Positions 1-5,474 are shown, counted from the stretch's first letter. The stretch: DNA of 6,755 bases from Actinomycetota bacterium (GCA_013812465.1 JACCTK010000011.1:1-6755); one strand, 5' to 3'. The notes: generated by a model from the letters alone, not told the origin. Translations and numbers: made by a program.

Positions 1-411
1 GCGCAGGGACCGAGCGGGCCGCGCGCCAGCTTCGGCCGCCGCCTCGTCGCCTACCTGATCGACACGATCCTGCTCGGCATCGTGTACGTCGTTTTCGCTG
101 CGATCTTCGATGAGACCGTCGGCTCCGGACTGAGCCTGCTCATCGGTATCGCCTATTTCGGATATCTGGAGGGCGGGGCGAGCGGCCAAACGCTCGGCAA
201 GAAGGCGCTCGGCATCCGCGTGATCGATTTCTCGAGCGGCGGCCCGATCGGCTACGGGCGCGGCGTCGTCCGCTACCTCGGCCGCATCGTCTCCGGGATC
301 GTGTGCCTGCTCGGCTACCTCTGGATGCTCTGGGACAAGGAAAAGCAGACCTGGCACGACAAGTTCGCGACGAGCGTGGTCGTGCCGGTGCAGTACTACC
401 GCGTCTCGTAG
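1..411 (+). CDS. RDD family membrane protein, 5' end cut off by the window
   Basis: The frame is open from base 1 to a TAG at 409-411, giving 136 residues with no certain start, so the N-terminus is missing. RDD proteins are small integral membrane proteins of mostly unknown transport role; some are linked to Na+/H+ exchange. Visible hallmarks, in residues of the partial product, are the opening motif FGRRLVAYLID (11-21) with the conserved Arg and Asp, the loop GQTLGKKALGIRVID (62-76), and the closing QTWHDK (116-121) followed by a hydrophobic ATSVVVP stretch. Three hydrophobic segments lie at about 15-36, 43-58 and 89-110, which matches the three-helix RDD domain. The domain is complete or nearly so, so only a leading tail is probably lost; many actinobacterial members carry a Pro/Gly-rich N-terminal tail, and the first residues (AQGPSGPRAS) look like the end of one. 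The family call is firm; the substrate is unknown. Confidence 0.87.
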   Translation, partial: AQGPSGPRASFGRRLVAYLIDTILLGIVYVVFAAIFDETVGSGLSLLIGIAYFGYLEGGASGQTLGKKALGIRVIDFSSGGPIGYGRGVVRYLGRIVSGIVCLLGYLWMLWDKEKQTWHDKFATSVVVPVQYYRVS

Positions 412-451
412 GCGCAAGGGCGGAATCTGCCAGCGCAGATTTCGCCCGCGC
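412..451 (+). terminator. Strong hairpin directly after the RDD gene
   Basis: The arms 418-430 and 435-447 form a 13-bp stem, with one G-U pair in RNA, closed by the 4-nt loop CAGC. GCGC at 412-415 and 448-451 can extend it past a 2-nt bulge. It starts at the base after the TAG stop of the RDD gene. The run TTT at 467-469 lies 16 nt beyond the stem, so this is not a classical U-tailed intrinsic terminator. Its position and stability still make transcription termination or 3'-end protection the likely role. The rest of the gap (452-530) shows nothing recognisable. Confidence 0.5.
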
Positions 452-530
452 AAGACCCAAGACCCCTTTATGTCAACGCAGGATTCCACGTCTCGGGGTG
501 TGAAGTCGGCTGCCGGATACAACCTCTATT

Positions 531-560
531 TTGAGCGGCCGCTGGTGCCATCCGTACCAT
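531..560 (+). promoter_or_regulatory. Promoter of the DUF4037 gene, leaderless type
   Basis: TTGAGC at 531-536 matches the TTGA part of the -35 consensus. It is followed by an 18-bp spacer and TACCAT at 555-560, which fits the TAnnnT form of the -10 box. The 7 nt after the -10 lead straight to the ATG at 568, so the expected transcription start falls at or next to the A of the start codon. There is no Shine-Dalgarno sequence in front of this ATG, as expected for a leaderless mRNA. This is the best -35/-10 pair in the window. Confidence 0.55.
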
Positions 561-567
561 CGGCTCG

Positions 568-1596
568 ATGCGTGCGTTCGTTCCCGGGCTGGCGCTTGCG
601 CGTACGTTCTACGAGGAGGTCGTGGCACCGCTCATCGGCTCAACCGAGCACTCGGCGGCCTTGCTTGGAACTGGATCCGACATCCTCGGGTTCGACACCG
701 AGCGCTCGACCGACCATGGTTGGGGGCCACGGCTCCAGGTCTTCGTCGCGGGCGCTGACGTGTCTCGAGTACGAAACGCAGTCGAGCGCGGGCTTCCGGA
801 CGAGTTCCAGGGCTGGCCGACGCGCTACGGCTGGGACGCGTATCCGGTCACAGCTCACGTCGAGGTCCACGAGCTCGACATCTGGCTGCGCGAGAAGCTC
901 GGCTTCGATCCGCGTGAGCCCATCTCGACACGAGGCTGGCTCACGGTCCCGCAGCAGTTCCTGCTCGAGGTCACCGCTGGAGACGTCTTCCACGATGGCC
1001 TCGGGGAACTCGTACCGGCGCGAGAAGCGCTCGCTTGGTACCCGGACGACGTCTGGCTCTGGCTCATCGCGTGCCAGTGGCGGCGGATCGATCAGGAGGA
1101 GCCGTTCGTCGGTCGCACCGCGGAGGTCGGCGACGAGCTGGGATCGCGGATCGTCGCCGCTCGGCTCGTCCGGGACGTCGTGCGCATGTGCTTTCTCCAA
1201 GAGCGCCGCTACGCGCCGTACAGCAAGTGGCTCGGGTCGGCGTTTCGCCAACTCGATGCGTTCGATGCCCTAGGAGACGCGCTCCTCGAGGTCTTGGCCG
1301 CGACTGACCACGAGGCTCGCGAGACGGCGCTCGTCGAGGTCGTGACGACGATAGCGGCGCGTCACAACGCGCTCGGGATCACTGAGACCGTGGACGAGAC
1401 CGTGGGCCGCTTCCACGACCGCCCTTTCCGGGTCCTCGGCTCTGGCCGCTTCGTCGAAGCGTGCCTCGAGCGCGTGTCCGATCCGTGGCTCGGCTCACTT
1501 CCACTGACGGGCGCCATCGATCAGTTCGTCGACTCGACGGATGTCCTGAGCAAGCCCCACGTTTTCCCGCTCGTCGATCACGTATTCGACGCGTAG
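568..1596 (+). CDS. DUF4037 nucleotidyltransferase-like protein
   Basis: The product has 342 residues and ends in TAG. It resembles the DUF4037 family, whose N-terminal part looks like a minimal nucleotidyltransferase fold; no substrate is established. Visible motifs are FVPGLALARTFYEEVV (4-19), the segment from HSAALLGTGSDILGFD (28-43) to STDHGWGPRLQVF (47-59) with Gly36-Ser37, Asp43 and Asp49 as the likely nucleotidyltransferase elements, and HELDIWL (101-107). Later come YAPYSKWLGSAF (216-227), which is typical of the family, and RFHDRPFRVL (281-290). The rest is mostly helical and soluble, with no signal peptide or membrane segment. The ATG at 568 is chosen because the family motif starts four residues later and a promoter sits 7 nt upstream. 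It faces the DUF402 gene with 71 bp between the stops. The function is unknown; modification of a small molecule or tRNA-like substrate would be pure inference. Confidence 0.86.
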   Translation: MRAFVPGLALARTFYEEVVAPLIGSTEHSAALLGTGSDILGFDTERSTDHGWGPRLQVFVAGADVSRVRNAVERGLPDEFQGWPTRYGWDAYPVTAHVEVHELDIWLREKLGFDPREPISTRGWLTVPQQFLLEVTAGDVFHDGLGELVPAREALAWYPDDVWLWLIACQWRRIDQEEPFVGRTAEVGDELGSRIVAARLVRDVVRMCFLQERRYAPYSKWLGSAFRQLDAFDALGDALLEVLAATDHEARETALVEVVTTIAARHNALGITETVDETVGRFHDRPFRVLGSGRFVEACLERVSDPWLGSLPLTGAIDQFVDSTDVLSKPHVFPLVDHVFDA

Positions 1597-1667
1597 CACC
1601 GCCAGTAGGGGCCGGCATTCCCGCCTACGACAGTTGCTCGAGCGCGGATACCAGGCGCTTGACGCGC

Positions 1668-2255
1668 TCATGTCCAGCTCCAGTCGCTCGGGAGCTTCGG
1701 GACTCGCCAGCTGGGATCCGGGTGCCAGTCCTCCCAGCCAGTCGGAAACGGCCAGGCGGCAAGCACGCGCTCGCCTTCCGCGCGGATCGCGGCGACCTCG
1801 GCGGGTGTGAAACGACCCTGCCGGACCCAATCCTCCATTTTCTCCTCGTCTTTCCAGCGCCACGACCGACCAGGACGAATCATGAGATCGAGCTCGTGAT
1901 CCTGCGTCTCGAGCACCCTGCCGTCTCGTACGAATGGCGCTTGGAGGTTCACGTACCAGCCGGCGAAGCGCCGCTCCGGCTCCTTCCAGAAGTGCCAGAT
2001 CGAGTGAGCCTCGCCCGGGCAAAGCCGGACAAGGACGCCGTGGCCGGTCCACGCTCCTCGGTCCGTCCAGGGGTGCTCTCCCTCGAACGGCCATCCCTCG
2101 GGCGGAAATCCGAACTCCGTTCCTTCGGCGAGGTAGACCACGGTTTCGTCGTCGCCGTCTCGAACGACGCGGATCGGCAGGGCCGCGTACGCCTGACCGC
2201 GCCACCGCTCACGCCAGACGACGACCTCGCCGGGTTGCCACTGCGCATTCCCCAC
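1668..2255 (-). CDS. DUF402 (FomD/NtdP-like) phosphatase-type protein
   Basis: The product has 195 residues from GTG at 2255-2253 to a TGA at 1670-1668. The DUF402 family includes FomD, which hydrolyses a cytidylyl phosphonate intermediate of fosfomycin synthesis, and nucleoside di/triphosphate phosphatases such as NtdP; most actinobacterial members are uncharacterised. Family features, numbered from the GTG, are WQPGEVVVWRERW (6-18), GWYVNLQAPFVRD (99-111), the acidic metal-binding stretch TQDHELDLMI (117-126) and WKDEEKMEDWV (134-144), then a helix to about 168. A Trp/Pro-rich tail (GWEDWHPDPSW, 173-183) is unusual in composition but agrees with actinobacterial members as I recall them. The frame stays open upstream to 2399, but that part is antisense to the MFS gene and unlike the family, so GTG 2255 is preferred. 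There are no fosfomycin genes nearby, so a general nucleotide-phosphatase role is more likely. No Shine-Dalgarno precedes the GTG. Confidence 0.88.
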   Translation of the reverse strand: MGNAQWQPGEVVVWRERWRGQAYAALPIRVVRDGDDETVVYLAEGTEFGFPPEGWPFEGEHPWTDRGAWTGHGVLVRLCPGEAHSIWHFWKEPERRFAGWYVNLQAPFVRDGRVLETQDHELDLMIRPGRSWRWKDEEKMEDWVRQGRFTPAEVAAIRAEGERVLAAWPFPTGWEDWHPDPSWRVPKLPSDWSWT

Positions 2256-2261
2256 CCTGGC

Positions 2262-2267
2262 TAGTGT
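2262..2267 (+). promoter_or_regulatory. -10 box of the MFS gene, leaderless type
   Basis: TAGTGT fits TAnnnT and lies 6 nt before the ATG at 2274. No Shine-Dalgarno sequence is present. TTGCCA at 2235-2240 resembles a -35 element, but the 21-bp spacer is too long to be convincing. The box sits in the 18-bp gap between this gene and the divergent DUF402 gene, so polymerase bound here would also cover the DUF402 start. Confidence 0.4.
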
Positions 2268-2273
2268 CTCACG

Positions 2274-3521
2274 ATGTCCGGCCTCCTTCGAACGTACTTC
2301 CCGCCTCTCCCCCGCTCCGTCACGACCCTCCAGGTGGGCGGGCTCGTCAACGCCTTCGGGAACGGCATCACGCTGCCCTTCCTCTTCATCTACCTGCACA
2401 ACGTCCGCGGCATCGGCCTCGGGATCGTGGGACTAATCGTCGGCTCGCACGCGCTCGCGAGCATCGTCGCCGGGCCGATCTTCGGCGCGCAGATCGACCG
2501 TTTCGGAGGGCGGAAGCTCTTGGCGATCGCGCTCGGCATTCTCGCCGTGGGTTACGCGCTGTACCCGTTCGTCCACGATCCGTGGCAGGGATTCGTCGTC
2601 GCGGCGATCACGGGGATCGGAGTCGGCGCCTTCTGGCCTTCGCAGTCGACGTTGATCGCCGGCTTGACGCCGACGGAGCAGCGACCGGCGGCCTTCGCGA
2701 TGCAGCGCGTCGTCATGAATCTGGGGATCGGCCTCGGCGCGCTCGCGGGCGGGCTCATCGCCACGACCGAGTCTCCGGGTTCGTTCACCGTCCTCTTCCT
2801 GCTCAACTCCCTGACGTTCGTGGCGTACGCAGCGGTCATGCTCGCGCTGGTGCCCTCACCGTCGCTCGGAGCGCATGCGCGCGAGCCAGGCGCTCGAGGC
2901 TCGTACCGAGACGTTCTCCGCCACCGGCCGTTCGTAGCGGTGATCGGGCTCAACGCGCTCTTCATCTTCGCGGGCTTTTCCGGCTTCGAGCTCCTGCCCG
3001 TCTACGCGAAGAACGAGGCGGCGGTCTCGGAGACGCAGATCGGGATCGTGTTCCTGGTGAACACGGTCGTAATCGTCCTCCTCCAGCTTCCCATCGCACG
3101 CCTCTCACAGGGACGCCGTAGGATGCCTGCGCTCGGCCTCCTCGGCTTGCTCTGGGCGGCGGCCTGGCTGGTCGTGCCCGTTTCGGGCGCCAGGACCGCG
3201 GTCGCGGCGACGCTGATCCTGACCCTGGCGATCGTGGTGTTCGCCGTGGGCGAATGCCTGCATGGCGCGGTTCAGGCCCCGCTCGTCGTCGAGCTCGCCG
3301 AGCCACGGCTGCTCGGTCGCTACATGGCGCTCTCCGCCCTGTCCTGGCAGGTCGGCTTCGCGCTCGGCCCAGCCGTCGGCGGCTTCGTCCTCGAGTACTC
3401 GCCGAGCGGCGTCTGGATAGCAGCCGCCCTCTTCTGCGCTATCGGCGGCGGGCTTGCGCTGCTAGTGGAGGGCACCCTGCCGGCGCGCGCTCGCCGCACG
3501 CCTGTTTCCGTCGCCGCCTGA
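2274..3521 (+). CDS. MFS transporter (drug-efflux type, 12 helices)
   Basis: The product has 415 residues and ends in TGA. It belongs to the Major Facilitator Superfamily, secondary carriers of the inner membrane; the proton-coupled drug-exporter branch is most likely. The diagnostic loop 2-3 motif A is at 71-81 (GAQIDRFGGRK) with the conserved Gly71, Asp75, Arg76, Gly78 and Arg80. About twelve hydrophobic segments are visible, roughly at 22-42, 48-68, 82-100, 106-127, 147-163, 172-193, 220-241, 255-275, 285-302, 308-329, 349-371 and 378-398. A hydrophilic central loop (about 196-216, rich in Arg and Ala) separates the two halves. The second half repeats the motif in weaker form (about 275-284, ARLSQGRRRM), as is common. 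It starts 18 bp from the divergent DUF402 gene and is followed by a 63-bp gap to the next promoter, so it appears monocistronic. No regulator gene adjoins it and the substrate cannot be told from sequence. Confidence 0.91.
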   Translation: MSGLLRTYFPPLPRSVTTLQVGGLVNAFGNGITLPFLFIYLHNVRGIGLGIVGLIVGSHALASIVAGPIFGAQIDRFGGRKLLAIALGILAVGYALYPFVHDPWQGFVVAAITGIGVGAFWPSQSTLIAGLTPTEQRPAAFAMQRVVMNLGIGLGALAGGLIATTESPGSFTVLFLLNSLTFVAYAAVMLALVPSPSLGAHAREPGARGSYRDVLRHRPFVAVIGLNALFIFAGFSGFELLPVYAKNEAAVSETQIGIVFLVNTVVIVLLQLPIARLSQGRRRMPALGLLGLLWAAAWLVVPVSGARTAVAATLILTLAIVVFAVGECLHGAVQAPLVVELAEPRLLGRYMALSALSWQVGFALGPAVGGFVLEYSPSGVWIAAALFCAIGGGLALLVEGTLPARARRTPVSVAA

Positions 3522-3571
3522 TTCGTAGCCCGCTCCCGCGGCAGCTGAAACGGTCGAGAAGGCTCCGGAGC

Positions 3572-3577
3572 TAGAAT
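3572..3577 (+). promoter_or_regulatory. -10 box TAGAAT upstream of corA, aligned with an ATG at 3585
   Basis: TAGAAT is one base from the TATAAT consensus and lies 7 nt before an ATG at 3585, the spacing expected of a leaderless start. No good -35 hexamer is seen at 17-18 bp; CTGAAA at 3545-3550 is 21 bp away. The ATG it serves is not in frame with CorA (see the entry at 3585-3722). The box can still drive corA with a leader of about 40 nt. Confidence 0.5.
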
Positions 3578-3584
3578 CGCGAAC

Positions 3585-3722
3585 ATGGCCCTGACCCTGA
3601 CCTTGGACGACCCTCTCAGTACCGGTGCCGAGCCTCCCCCGCATCCGGCGTTCTCGCTCGGCCCGTGGCACGGGCTCTATCGCCCTGCGTCCGACGCCGG
3701 TCGTCCACGAGCTCTCCGCTAG
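3585..3722 (+). other. 45-codon open frame at the corA promoter: leader ORF or frameshifted corA start
   Basis: An ATG at 3585, 7 nt after TAGAAT, opens a 45-codon frame beginning MALTLTLDDPLSTG and ending in TAG at 3720-3722. Its codons end mostly in G or C, as in real genes here. It overlaps the first third of a hundred bases of the CorA frame, which is shifted by +1. Three readings are possible: an upstream leader peptide overlapping corA; the true CorA N-terminus separated from the body by a one-base insertion (removing one base between about 3601 and 3719 would give a 343-residue CorA); or a chance frame. The sequence alone does not decide, and I recognise no family. Confidence 0.3.
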
Positions 3723-4617
3723 CGGCCTCACCTGGATCAACGTCGTCGCGCCAGACGTGGAGACGGCGCAGGGTCTCGCCGAGCGCTTCGGCTGGCATCC
3801 GCTGGACGTGGAGGACGTCGTCTCGAAGCGCCAGCGCCCCAAGGTGGACGACTACGAGGAGGATGGGTACCTCTTCAGCGTGCTCCACTTCCCAGTCTTC
3901 GACCAGTCCGTGCAGCGGCTGAACGCGGCCGAGCTCGACCTCTTCATCGGGCACGACTACATCGTCACCATCCCCAACCGCGAGCTCCTGCCCGTCACCC
4001 GGCTCTTCCGCCGCTGCGAGGAGGACGAGAACCTTCGCGAGCAGCTCTTCGCGCGCGGCTCCGGCCGGCTTCTGTACGAGGTGCTGGACGACCTCTTCGA
4101 CTACTGCTTCCCGATCCTGGACAAGATCGCGCACAAGCTCGACGTGATCGAGGACGAGATGTTCGAGGGCGCGTCCGAGGAGGTCGTCCGCGACATCTCC
4201 AACGTCAAGCAGGAGATCATCTCCTACCGCAAGATCATCAAGCCCGAGCGGTCGACGCTCAGAGTGCTGGAGCGACGCGTCGAGACCTTCCTGCCCGAGG
4301 AGCTCGAGCTCTACTTCGACGACATCGTCGACGCCGCCGAGCGCATCTGGGACCTGCTCGACAACTACAAGGAGGTCGTCGACGGCCTCGAGTCGACGAA
4401 CGAATCGGTGATCTCACACCGCCAGAACGACGTCCTGCGGCTGCTCACGGTGATCAGCGTGACGATTCTCCCGCTCACGCTCGTGACCGGGCTTTTCGGG
4501 ATGAACGTGCTCTTTCCGGGCGAGGGCACGCGGGAGGCGTTCTGGGTGATCGTCGCCGCCCTGGCGGCAGTCGCGGCGGCAGCACTCGGCTTCTTCCGCT
4601 TCAAGCGCTGGCTGTGA
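3625..4617 (+). CDS. corA: CorA-type magnesium/cobalt (divalent metal) channel
   Basis: The product has 330 residues from GTG at 3625 and ends in TGA. CorA proteins are homopentameric inner-membrane channels that pass Mg2+ and often Co2+ or Ni2+; the related ZntB branch moves Zn2+. The N-terminal cytoplasmic alpha/beta domain carries the family segments LTWINVVAPD (35-44), FGWHPLDVEDV (55-65) and RQRPKVDDY (69-77), then DYIVTIPN (111-118). A long stalk helix region runs from about 150 to 270. The signature Gly-Met-Asn is at 292-294, in FGMN rather than the commoner YGMN, at the end of TM1 (about 271-291). TM2 lies at about 304-323, and the basic end FRFKRWL fits the cytoplasmic ring of positive charge. 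The start is uncertain: GTG 3625 has no Shine-Dalgarno, the first 24 residues are Arg/Ser-rich and unlike CorA, and the nearest promoter points to an ATG in another frame. The family call is certain; the metal is inferred. Confidence 0.92.
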   Translation: MPSLPRIRRSRSARGTGSIALRPTPVVHELSASGLTWINVVAPDVETAQGLAERFGWHPLDVEDVVSKRQRPKVDDYEEDGYLFSVLHFPVFDQSVQRLNAAELDLFIGHDYIVTIPNRELLPVTRLFRRCEEDENLREQLFARGSGRLLYEVLDDLFDYCFPILDKIAHKLDVIEDEMFEGASEEVVRDISNVKQEIISYRKIIKPERSTLRVLERRVETFLPEELELYFDDIVDAAERIWDLLDNYKEVVDGLESTNESVISHRQNDVLRLLTVISVTILPLTLVTGLFGMNVLFPGEGTREAFWVIVAALAAVAAAALGFFRFKRWL

Positions 4618-4646
4618 CGCGAAAACGTCTTGAGCGATTCGTAGGA

Positions 4647-4683
4647 GCGAGGCTCGCCTCGCCCTCGTTCGTCGGCGAAGCCG
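4647..4683. terminator. Small inverted repeats between the convergent corA and Cys-x-Cys genes
   Basis: Two small hairpins lie in the 74-bp gap between the stops. One is GCGAGGC (4647-4653) against GCCTCGC (4656-4662) with a 2-nt centre, so realistically 6 bp with a 4-nt loop. The other is CGGC (4673-4676), GAA, GCCG (4680-4683). Neither is followed by a T run on either strand. The position between convergent genes suggests a bidirectional termination region, but the evidence is weak. Confidence 0.3.
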
Positions 4684-4691
4684 CGCCCTGA

Positions 4692-5042
4692 TTAGGACCG
4701 CGGATCGAGTTCCTCGCTGACCTCTGCCGCTTCCCCGATCTTCTGAACGACCCAATAGCGCTCGTGTCGCTCGATGACGTGCTCGACGGCAAGGGAGAGG
4801 TGGTCATCGCCTGGGACGACGAAGAAGTGTGTCGCCTCGGCCCGGACGGCTTCGTACTCCGCGAGCGTCAGCCGAACCGGGTTCATGCACTCGGTCGAGG
4901 CGCACTCGCAGACCCAGTCCGGCATCGGCGGATCGACCCAGACGTGCACCGCGTTGTGCGGCTCCATGCGCTCGTTGAGATTCCGGTAGCGGGACTCGTT
5001 CTCCCCCGCGCGCTCCTGCAGCTCGGACACATCGTTCGACAC
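4692..5042 (-). CDS. Conserved 116-residue Cys-x-Cys-x4-Cys protein, function unknown
   Basis: The product has 116 residues from GTG 5042-5040 to a TAA at 4694-4692. I recall similar short proteins in actinobacterial genomes but know of no function. The N-terminus (1-28) is a charged, probably helical stretch (SELQERAGENESRYRNLNER). The core is WVCECASTECMNPVRLTL (43-60) with Cys45, Cys47 and Cys52 (C-x-C-x4-C), a plausible metal site that would need one more ligand, such as His72 or His81. LTLAEYEAVRAEATHFFVVPGD (58-79) and RYWVVQKIGEAAEV (95-108) complete a compact alpha/beta domain. There is no signal peptide, so it is cytoplasmic. Codon use and sequence coherence support it over the overlapping frames. 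A -10-like TACACT lies 10 nt upstream and a strong hairpin separates it from the 67-residue gene. GTG at codon 5 is an alternative start. A zinc- or iron-binding role is inference. Confidence 0.77.
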   Translation of the reverse strand: MSNDVSELQERAGENESRYRNLNERMEPHNAVHVWVDPPMPDWVCECASTECMNPVRLTLAEYEAVRAEATHFFVVPGDDHLSLAVEHVIERHERYWVVQKIGEAAEVSEELDPRS

Positions 5043-5052
5043 GGCGACCCGG

Positions 5053-5058
5053 AGTGTA
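5053..5058 (-). promoter_or_regulatory. -10 box of the Cys-x-Cys gene
   Basis: On the minus strand this reads TACACT (TAnnnT), 10 nt before the GTG at 5042. That predicts a leader of only about 3-4 nt, or a leaderless start. No Shine-Dalgarno and no clear -35 element is present. It lies downstream of the 5086-5116 hairpin, consistent with independent transcription of the gene. Confidence 0.4.
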
Positions 5059-5085
5059 CGCGTCGCCGGATCCGAGTTGGTGGCT

Positions 5086-5116
5086 GGCCGGGTCCCCGCC
5101 GCATCGGGGCCCGGCC
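5086..5116 (-). terminator. 12-bp GC-rich hairpin after the 67-residue gene
   Basis: The arms are 5086-5098 (with T5093 bulged out) and 5105-5116, giving 12 G-C pairs around the 6-nt loop 5099-5104. On the minus strand it begins 15 nt past the TAG stop of the 67-residue gene and ends before the promoter of the Cys-x-Cys gene. No T run follows on the minus strand, so it would be a U-less, hairpin-only terminator or an RNA-stabilising end, as often proposed in high-GC actinobacteria. It is the most stable inverted repeat I found here. Confidence 0.5.
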
Positions 5117-5131
5117 GTAGCTTTCCCCGTG

Positions 5132-5335
5132 CTAGAGAAGAATCCGCAGTGCAGTCTCTGAAGGACAGCCCCGGCGCGGGAGCGCCGAAGCCTCGTGCAG
5201 GTCGACCTCGACATGCGAGGCGAGAACGAGCGCCGACCCGACGTCATAGCCGGAACGGACGAGTTCCTCGAACCGCCAGCGAAGGATGGCCTCCGCTTCT
5301 GTCTCGTCGATTAGCTCGAACTGGGCCGCAGTCAT
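5132..5335 (-). CDS. Small 67-residue helical protein, function unknown
   Basis: The product has 67 residues from ATG 5335-5333 to a TAG at 5134-5132. The start is well fixed: GGAGG lies exactly 7 nt upstream, the only classical Shine-Dalgarno in the window, although the frame stays open far upstream. The product is soluble and probably all-helical: an acidic first helix (FELIDETEAEAILRWRFEEL, 6-25), then GYDVGSALVLAS (29-40), VDLHEASAL (44-52), and a closing RRGCPSETALRILL (54-67). The sequence GYD...ALxLA...VDLHxA...RGCPxExALRIL resembles small proteins I recall from Thermoleophilia-like genomes, but no named family comes to mind. The short helix-loop-helix layout recalls three-helix UBA-like folds; that is a guess. 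An inverted repeat in the leader and a strong hairpin after the stop mark it as its own transcription unit between the nuclease and the Cys-x-Cys gene. Confidence 0.75.
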   Translation of the reverse strand: MTAAQFELIDETEAEAILRWRFEELVRSGYDVGSALVLASHVEVDLHEASALPRRGCPSETALRILL

Positions 5336-5340
5336 CGCTG

Positions 5341-5348
5341 CCCCTCCC
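5341..5348 (-). promoter_or_regulatory. Strong Shine-Dalgarno of the 67-residue gene
   Basis: On the minus strand this reads GGGAGGGG. The GGAGG core (5347-5343) is 7 nt from the ATG at 5335, the ideal distance. It decides the start of the 67-residue gene against longer readings in the same frame. It stands out because the other starts in the window lack such a site. Confidence 0.65.
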
Positions 5349-5364
5349 TCTTCTGTCGGCTTGA

Positions 5365-5384
5365 GATCACAGTTGAGCGTGATC
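5365..5384. promoter_or_regulatory. Operator-like inverted repeat in the leader of the 67-residue gene
   Basis: GATCAC (5365-5370) and GTGATC (5379-5384) form a perfect 6-bp inverted repeat around an 8-bp spacer, 29 bp upstream of the ATG of the 67-residue gene. The geometry suits a dimeric repressor site, or a small hairpin in the leader RNA. TTGAG also occurs at 5361, 5374 and 5404. No promoter hexamers can be placed here with confidence. A repeat of this size can arise by chance. Confidence 0.28.
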
Positions 5385-5450
5385 GGCTTTGCGCAGCGCC
5401 CACTTGAGGTCCAGGAACGCCGACCCGAAGGTACGGCATAGGCGGTGAGA

Positions 5451-5470
5451 CGTCCCTCGTGCGAGGGACG
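5451..5470 (-). terminator. Perfect hairpin 4 nt after the nuclease gene
   Basis: CGTCCCTCG (5451-5459) and CGAGGGACG (5462-5470) are perfect 9-bp arms around TG, in practice an 8-bp stem with a 4-nt loop. On the minus strand it starts 4 nt past the TAA of the nuclease gene. The following bases (TCTCACC) are not a T run. Position and symmetry support termination or 3'-end protection of the nuclease mRNA. Confidence 0.45.
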
Positions 5471-5474
5471 CCCA

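Noticed and set aside
412..567. Search for a tRNA or small RNA gene in the gap before the DUF4037 gene
   Set aside because: No T-loop-like motif or cloverleaf arrangement was seen; only the hairpin at 412-451 and the promoter at 531-560 are supported.
640..1251. A 203-codon minus-strand frame opposite the DUF4037 gene
   Set aside because: Antisense shadow typical of GC-rich DNA; no family motif and no promoter or ribosome site.
470..1273. A 267-codon plus-strand frame starting before the DUF4037 gene
   Set aside because: It runs mostly inside the DUF4037 gene in another frame, its product is Ser/Arg-rich low-complexity sequence, and the DUF4037 frame has clear family motifs.
1640..1669. Inverted repeat GAGCGCG / CGCGCTC between the convergent DUF4037 and DUF402 genes
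   Set aside because: Only 7 bp with a 16-nt loop and overlapping the DUF402 stop; common by chance in GC-rich DNA and without a T run.
2256..2399. Upstream extension of the DUF402 frame by 48 codons to 2399
   Set aside because: The added part is antisense to the MFS N-terminus, is highly charged and does not fit the family; the WQPGEVV motif begins right after the GTG at 2255.
1934..3121. A 395-codon plus-strand frame across the DUF402 and MFS region
   Set aside because: The product is an Arg/Pro/Ala-rich shadow; it crosses two well-supported genes on opposite strands.
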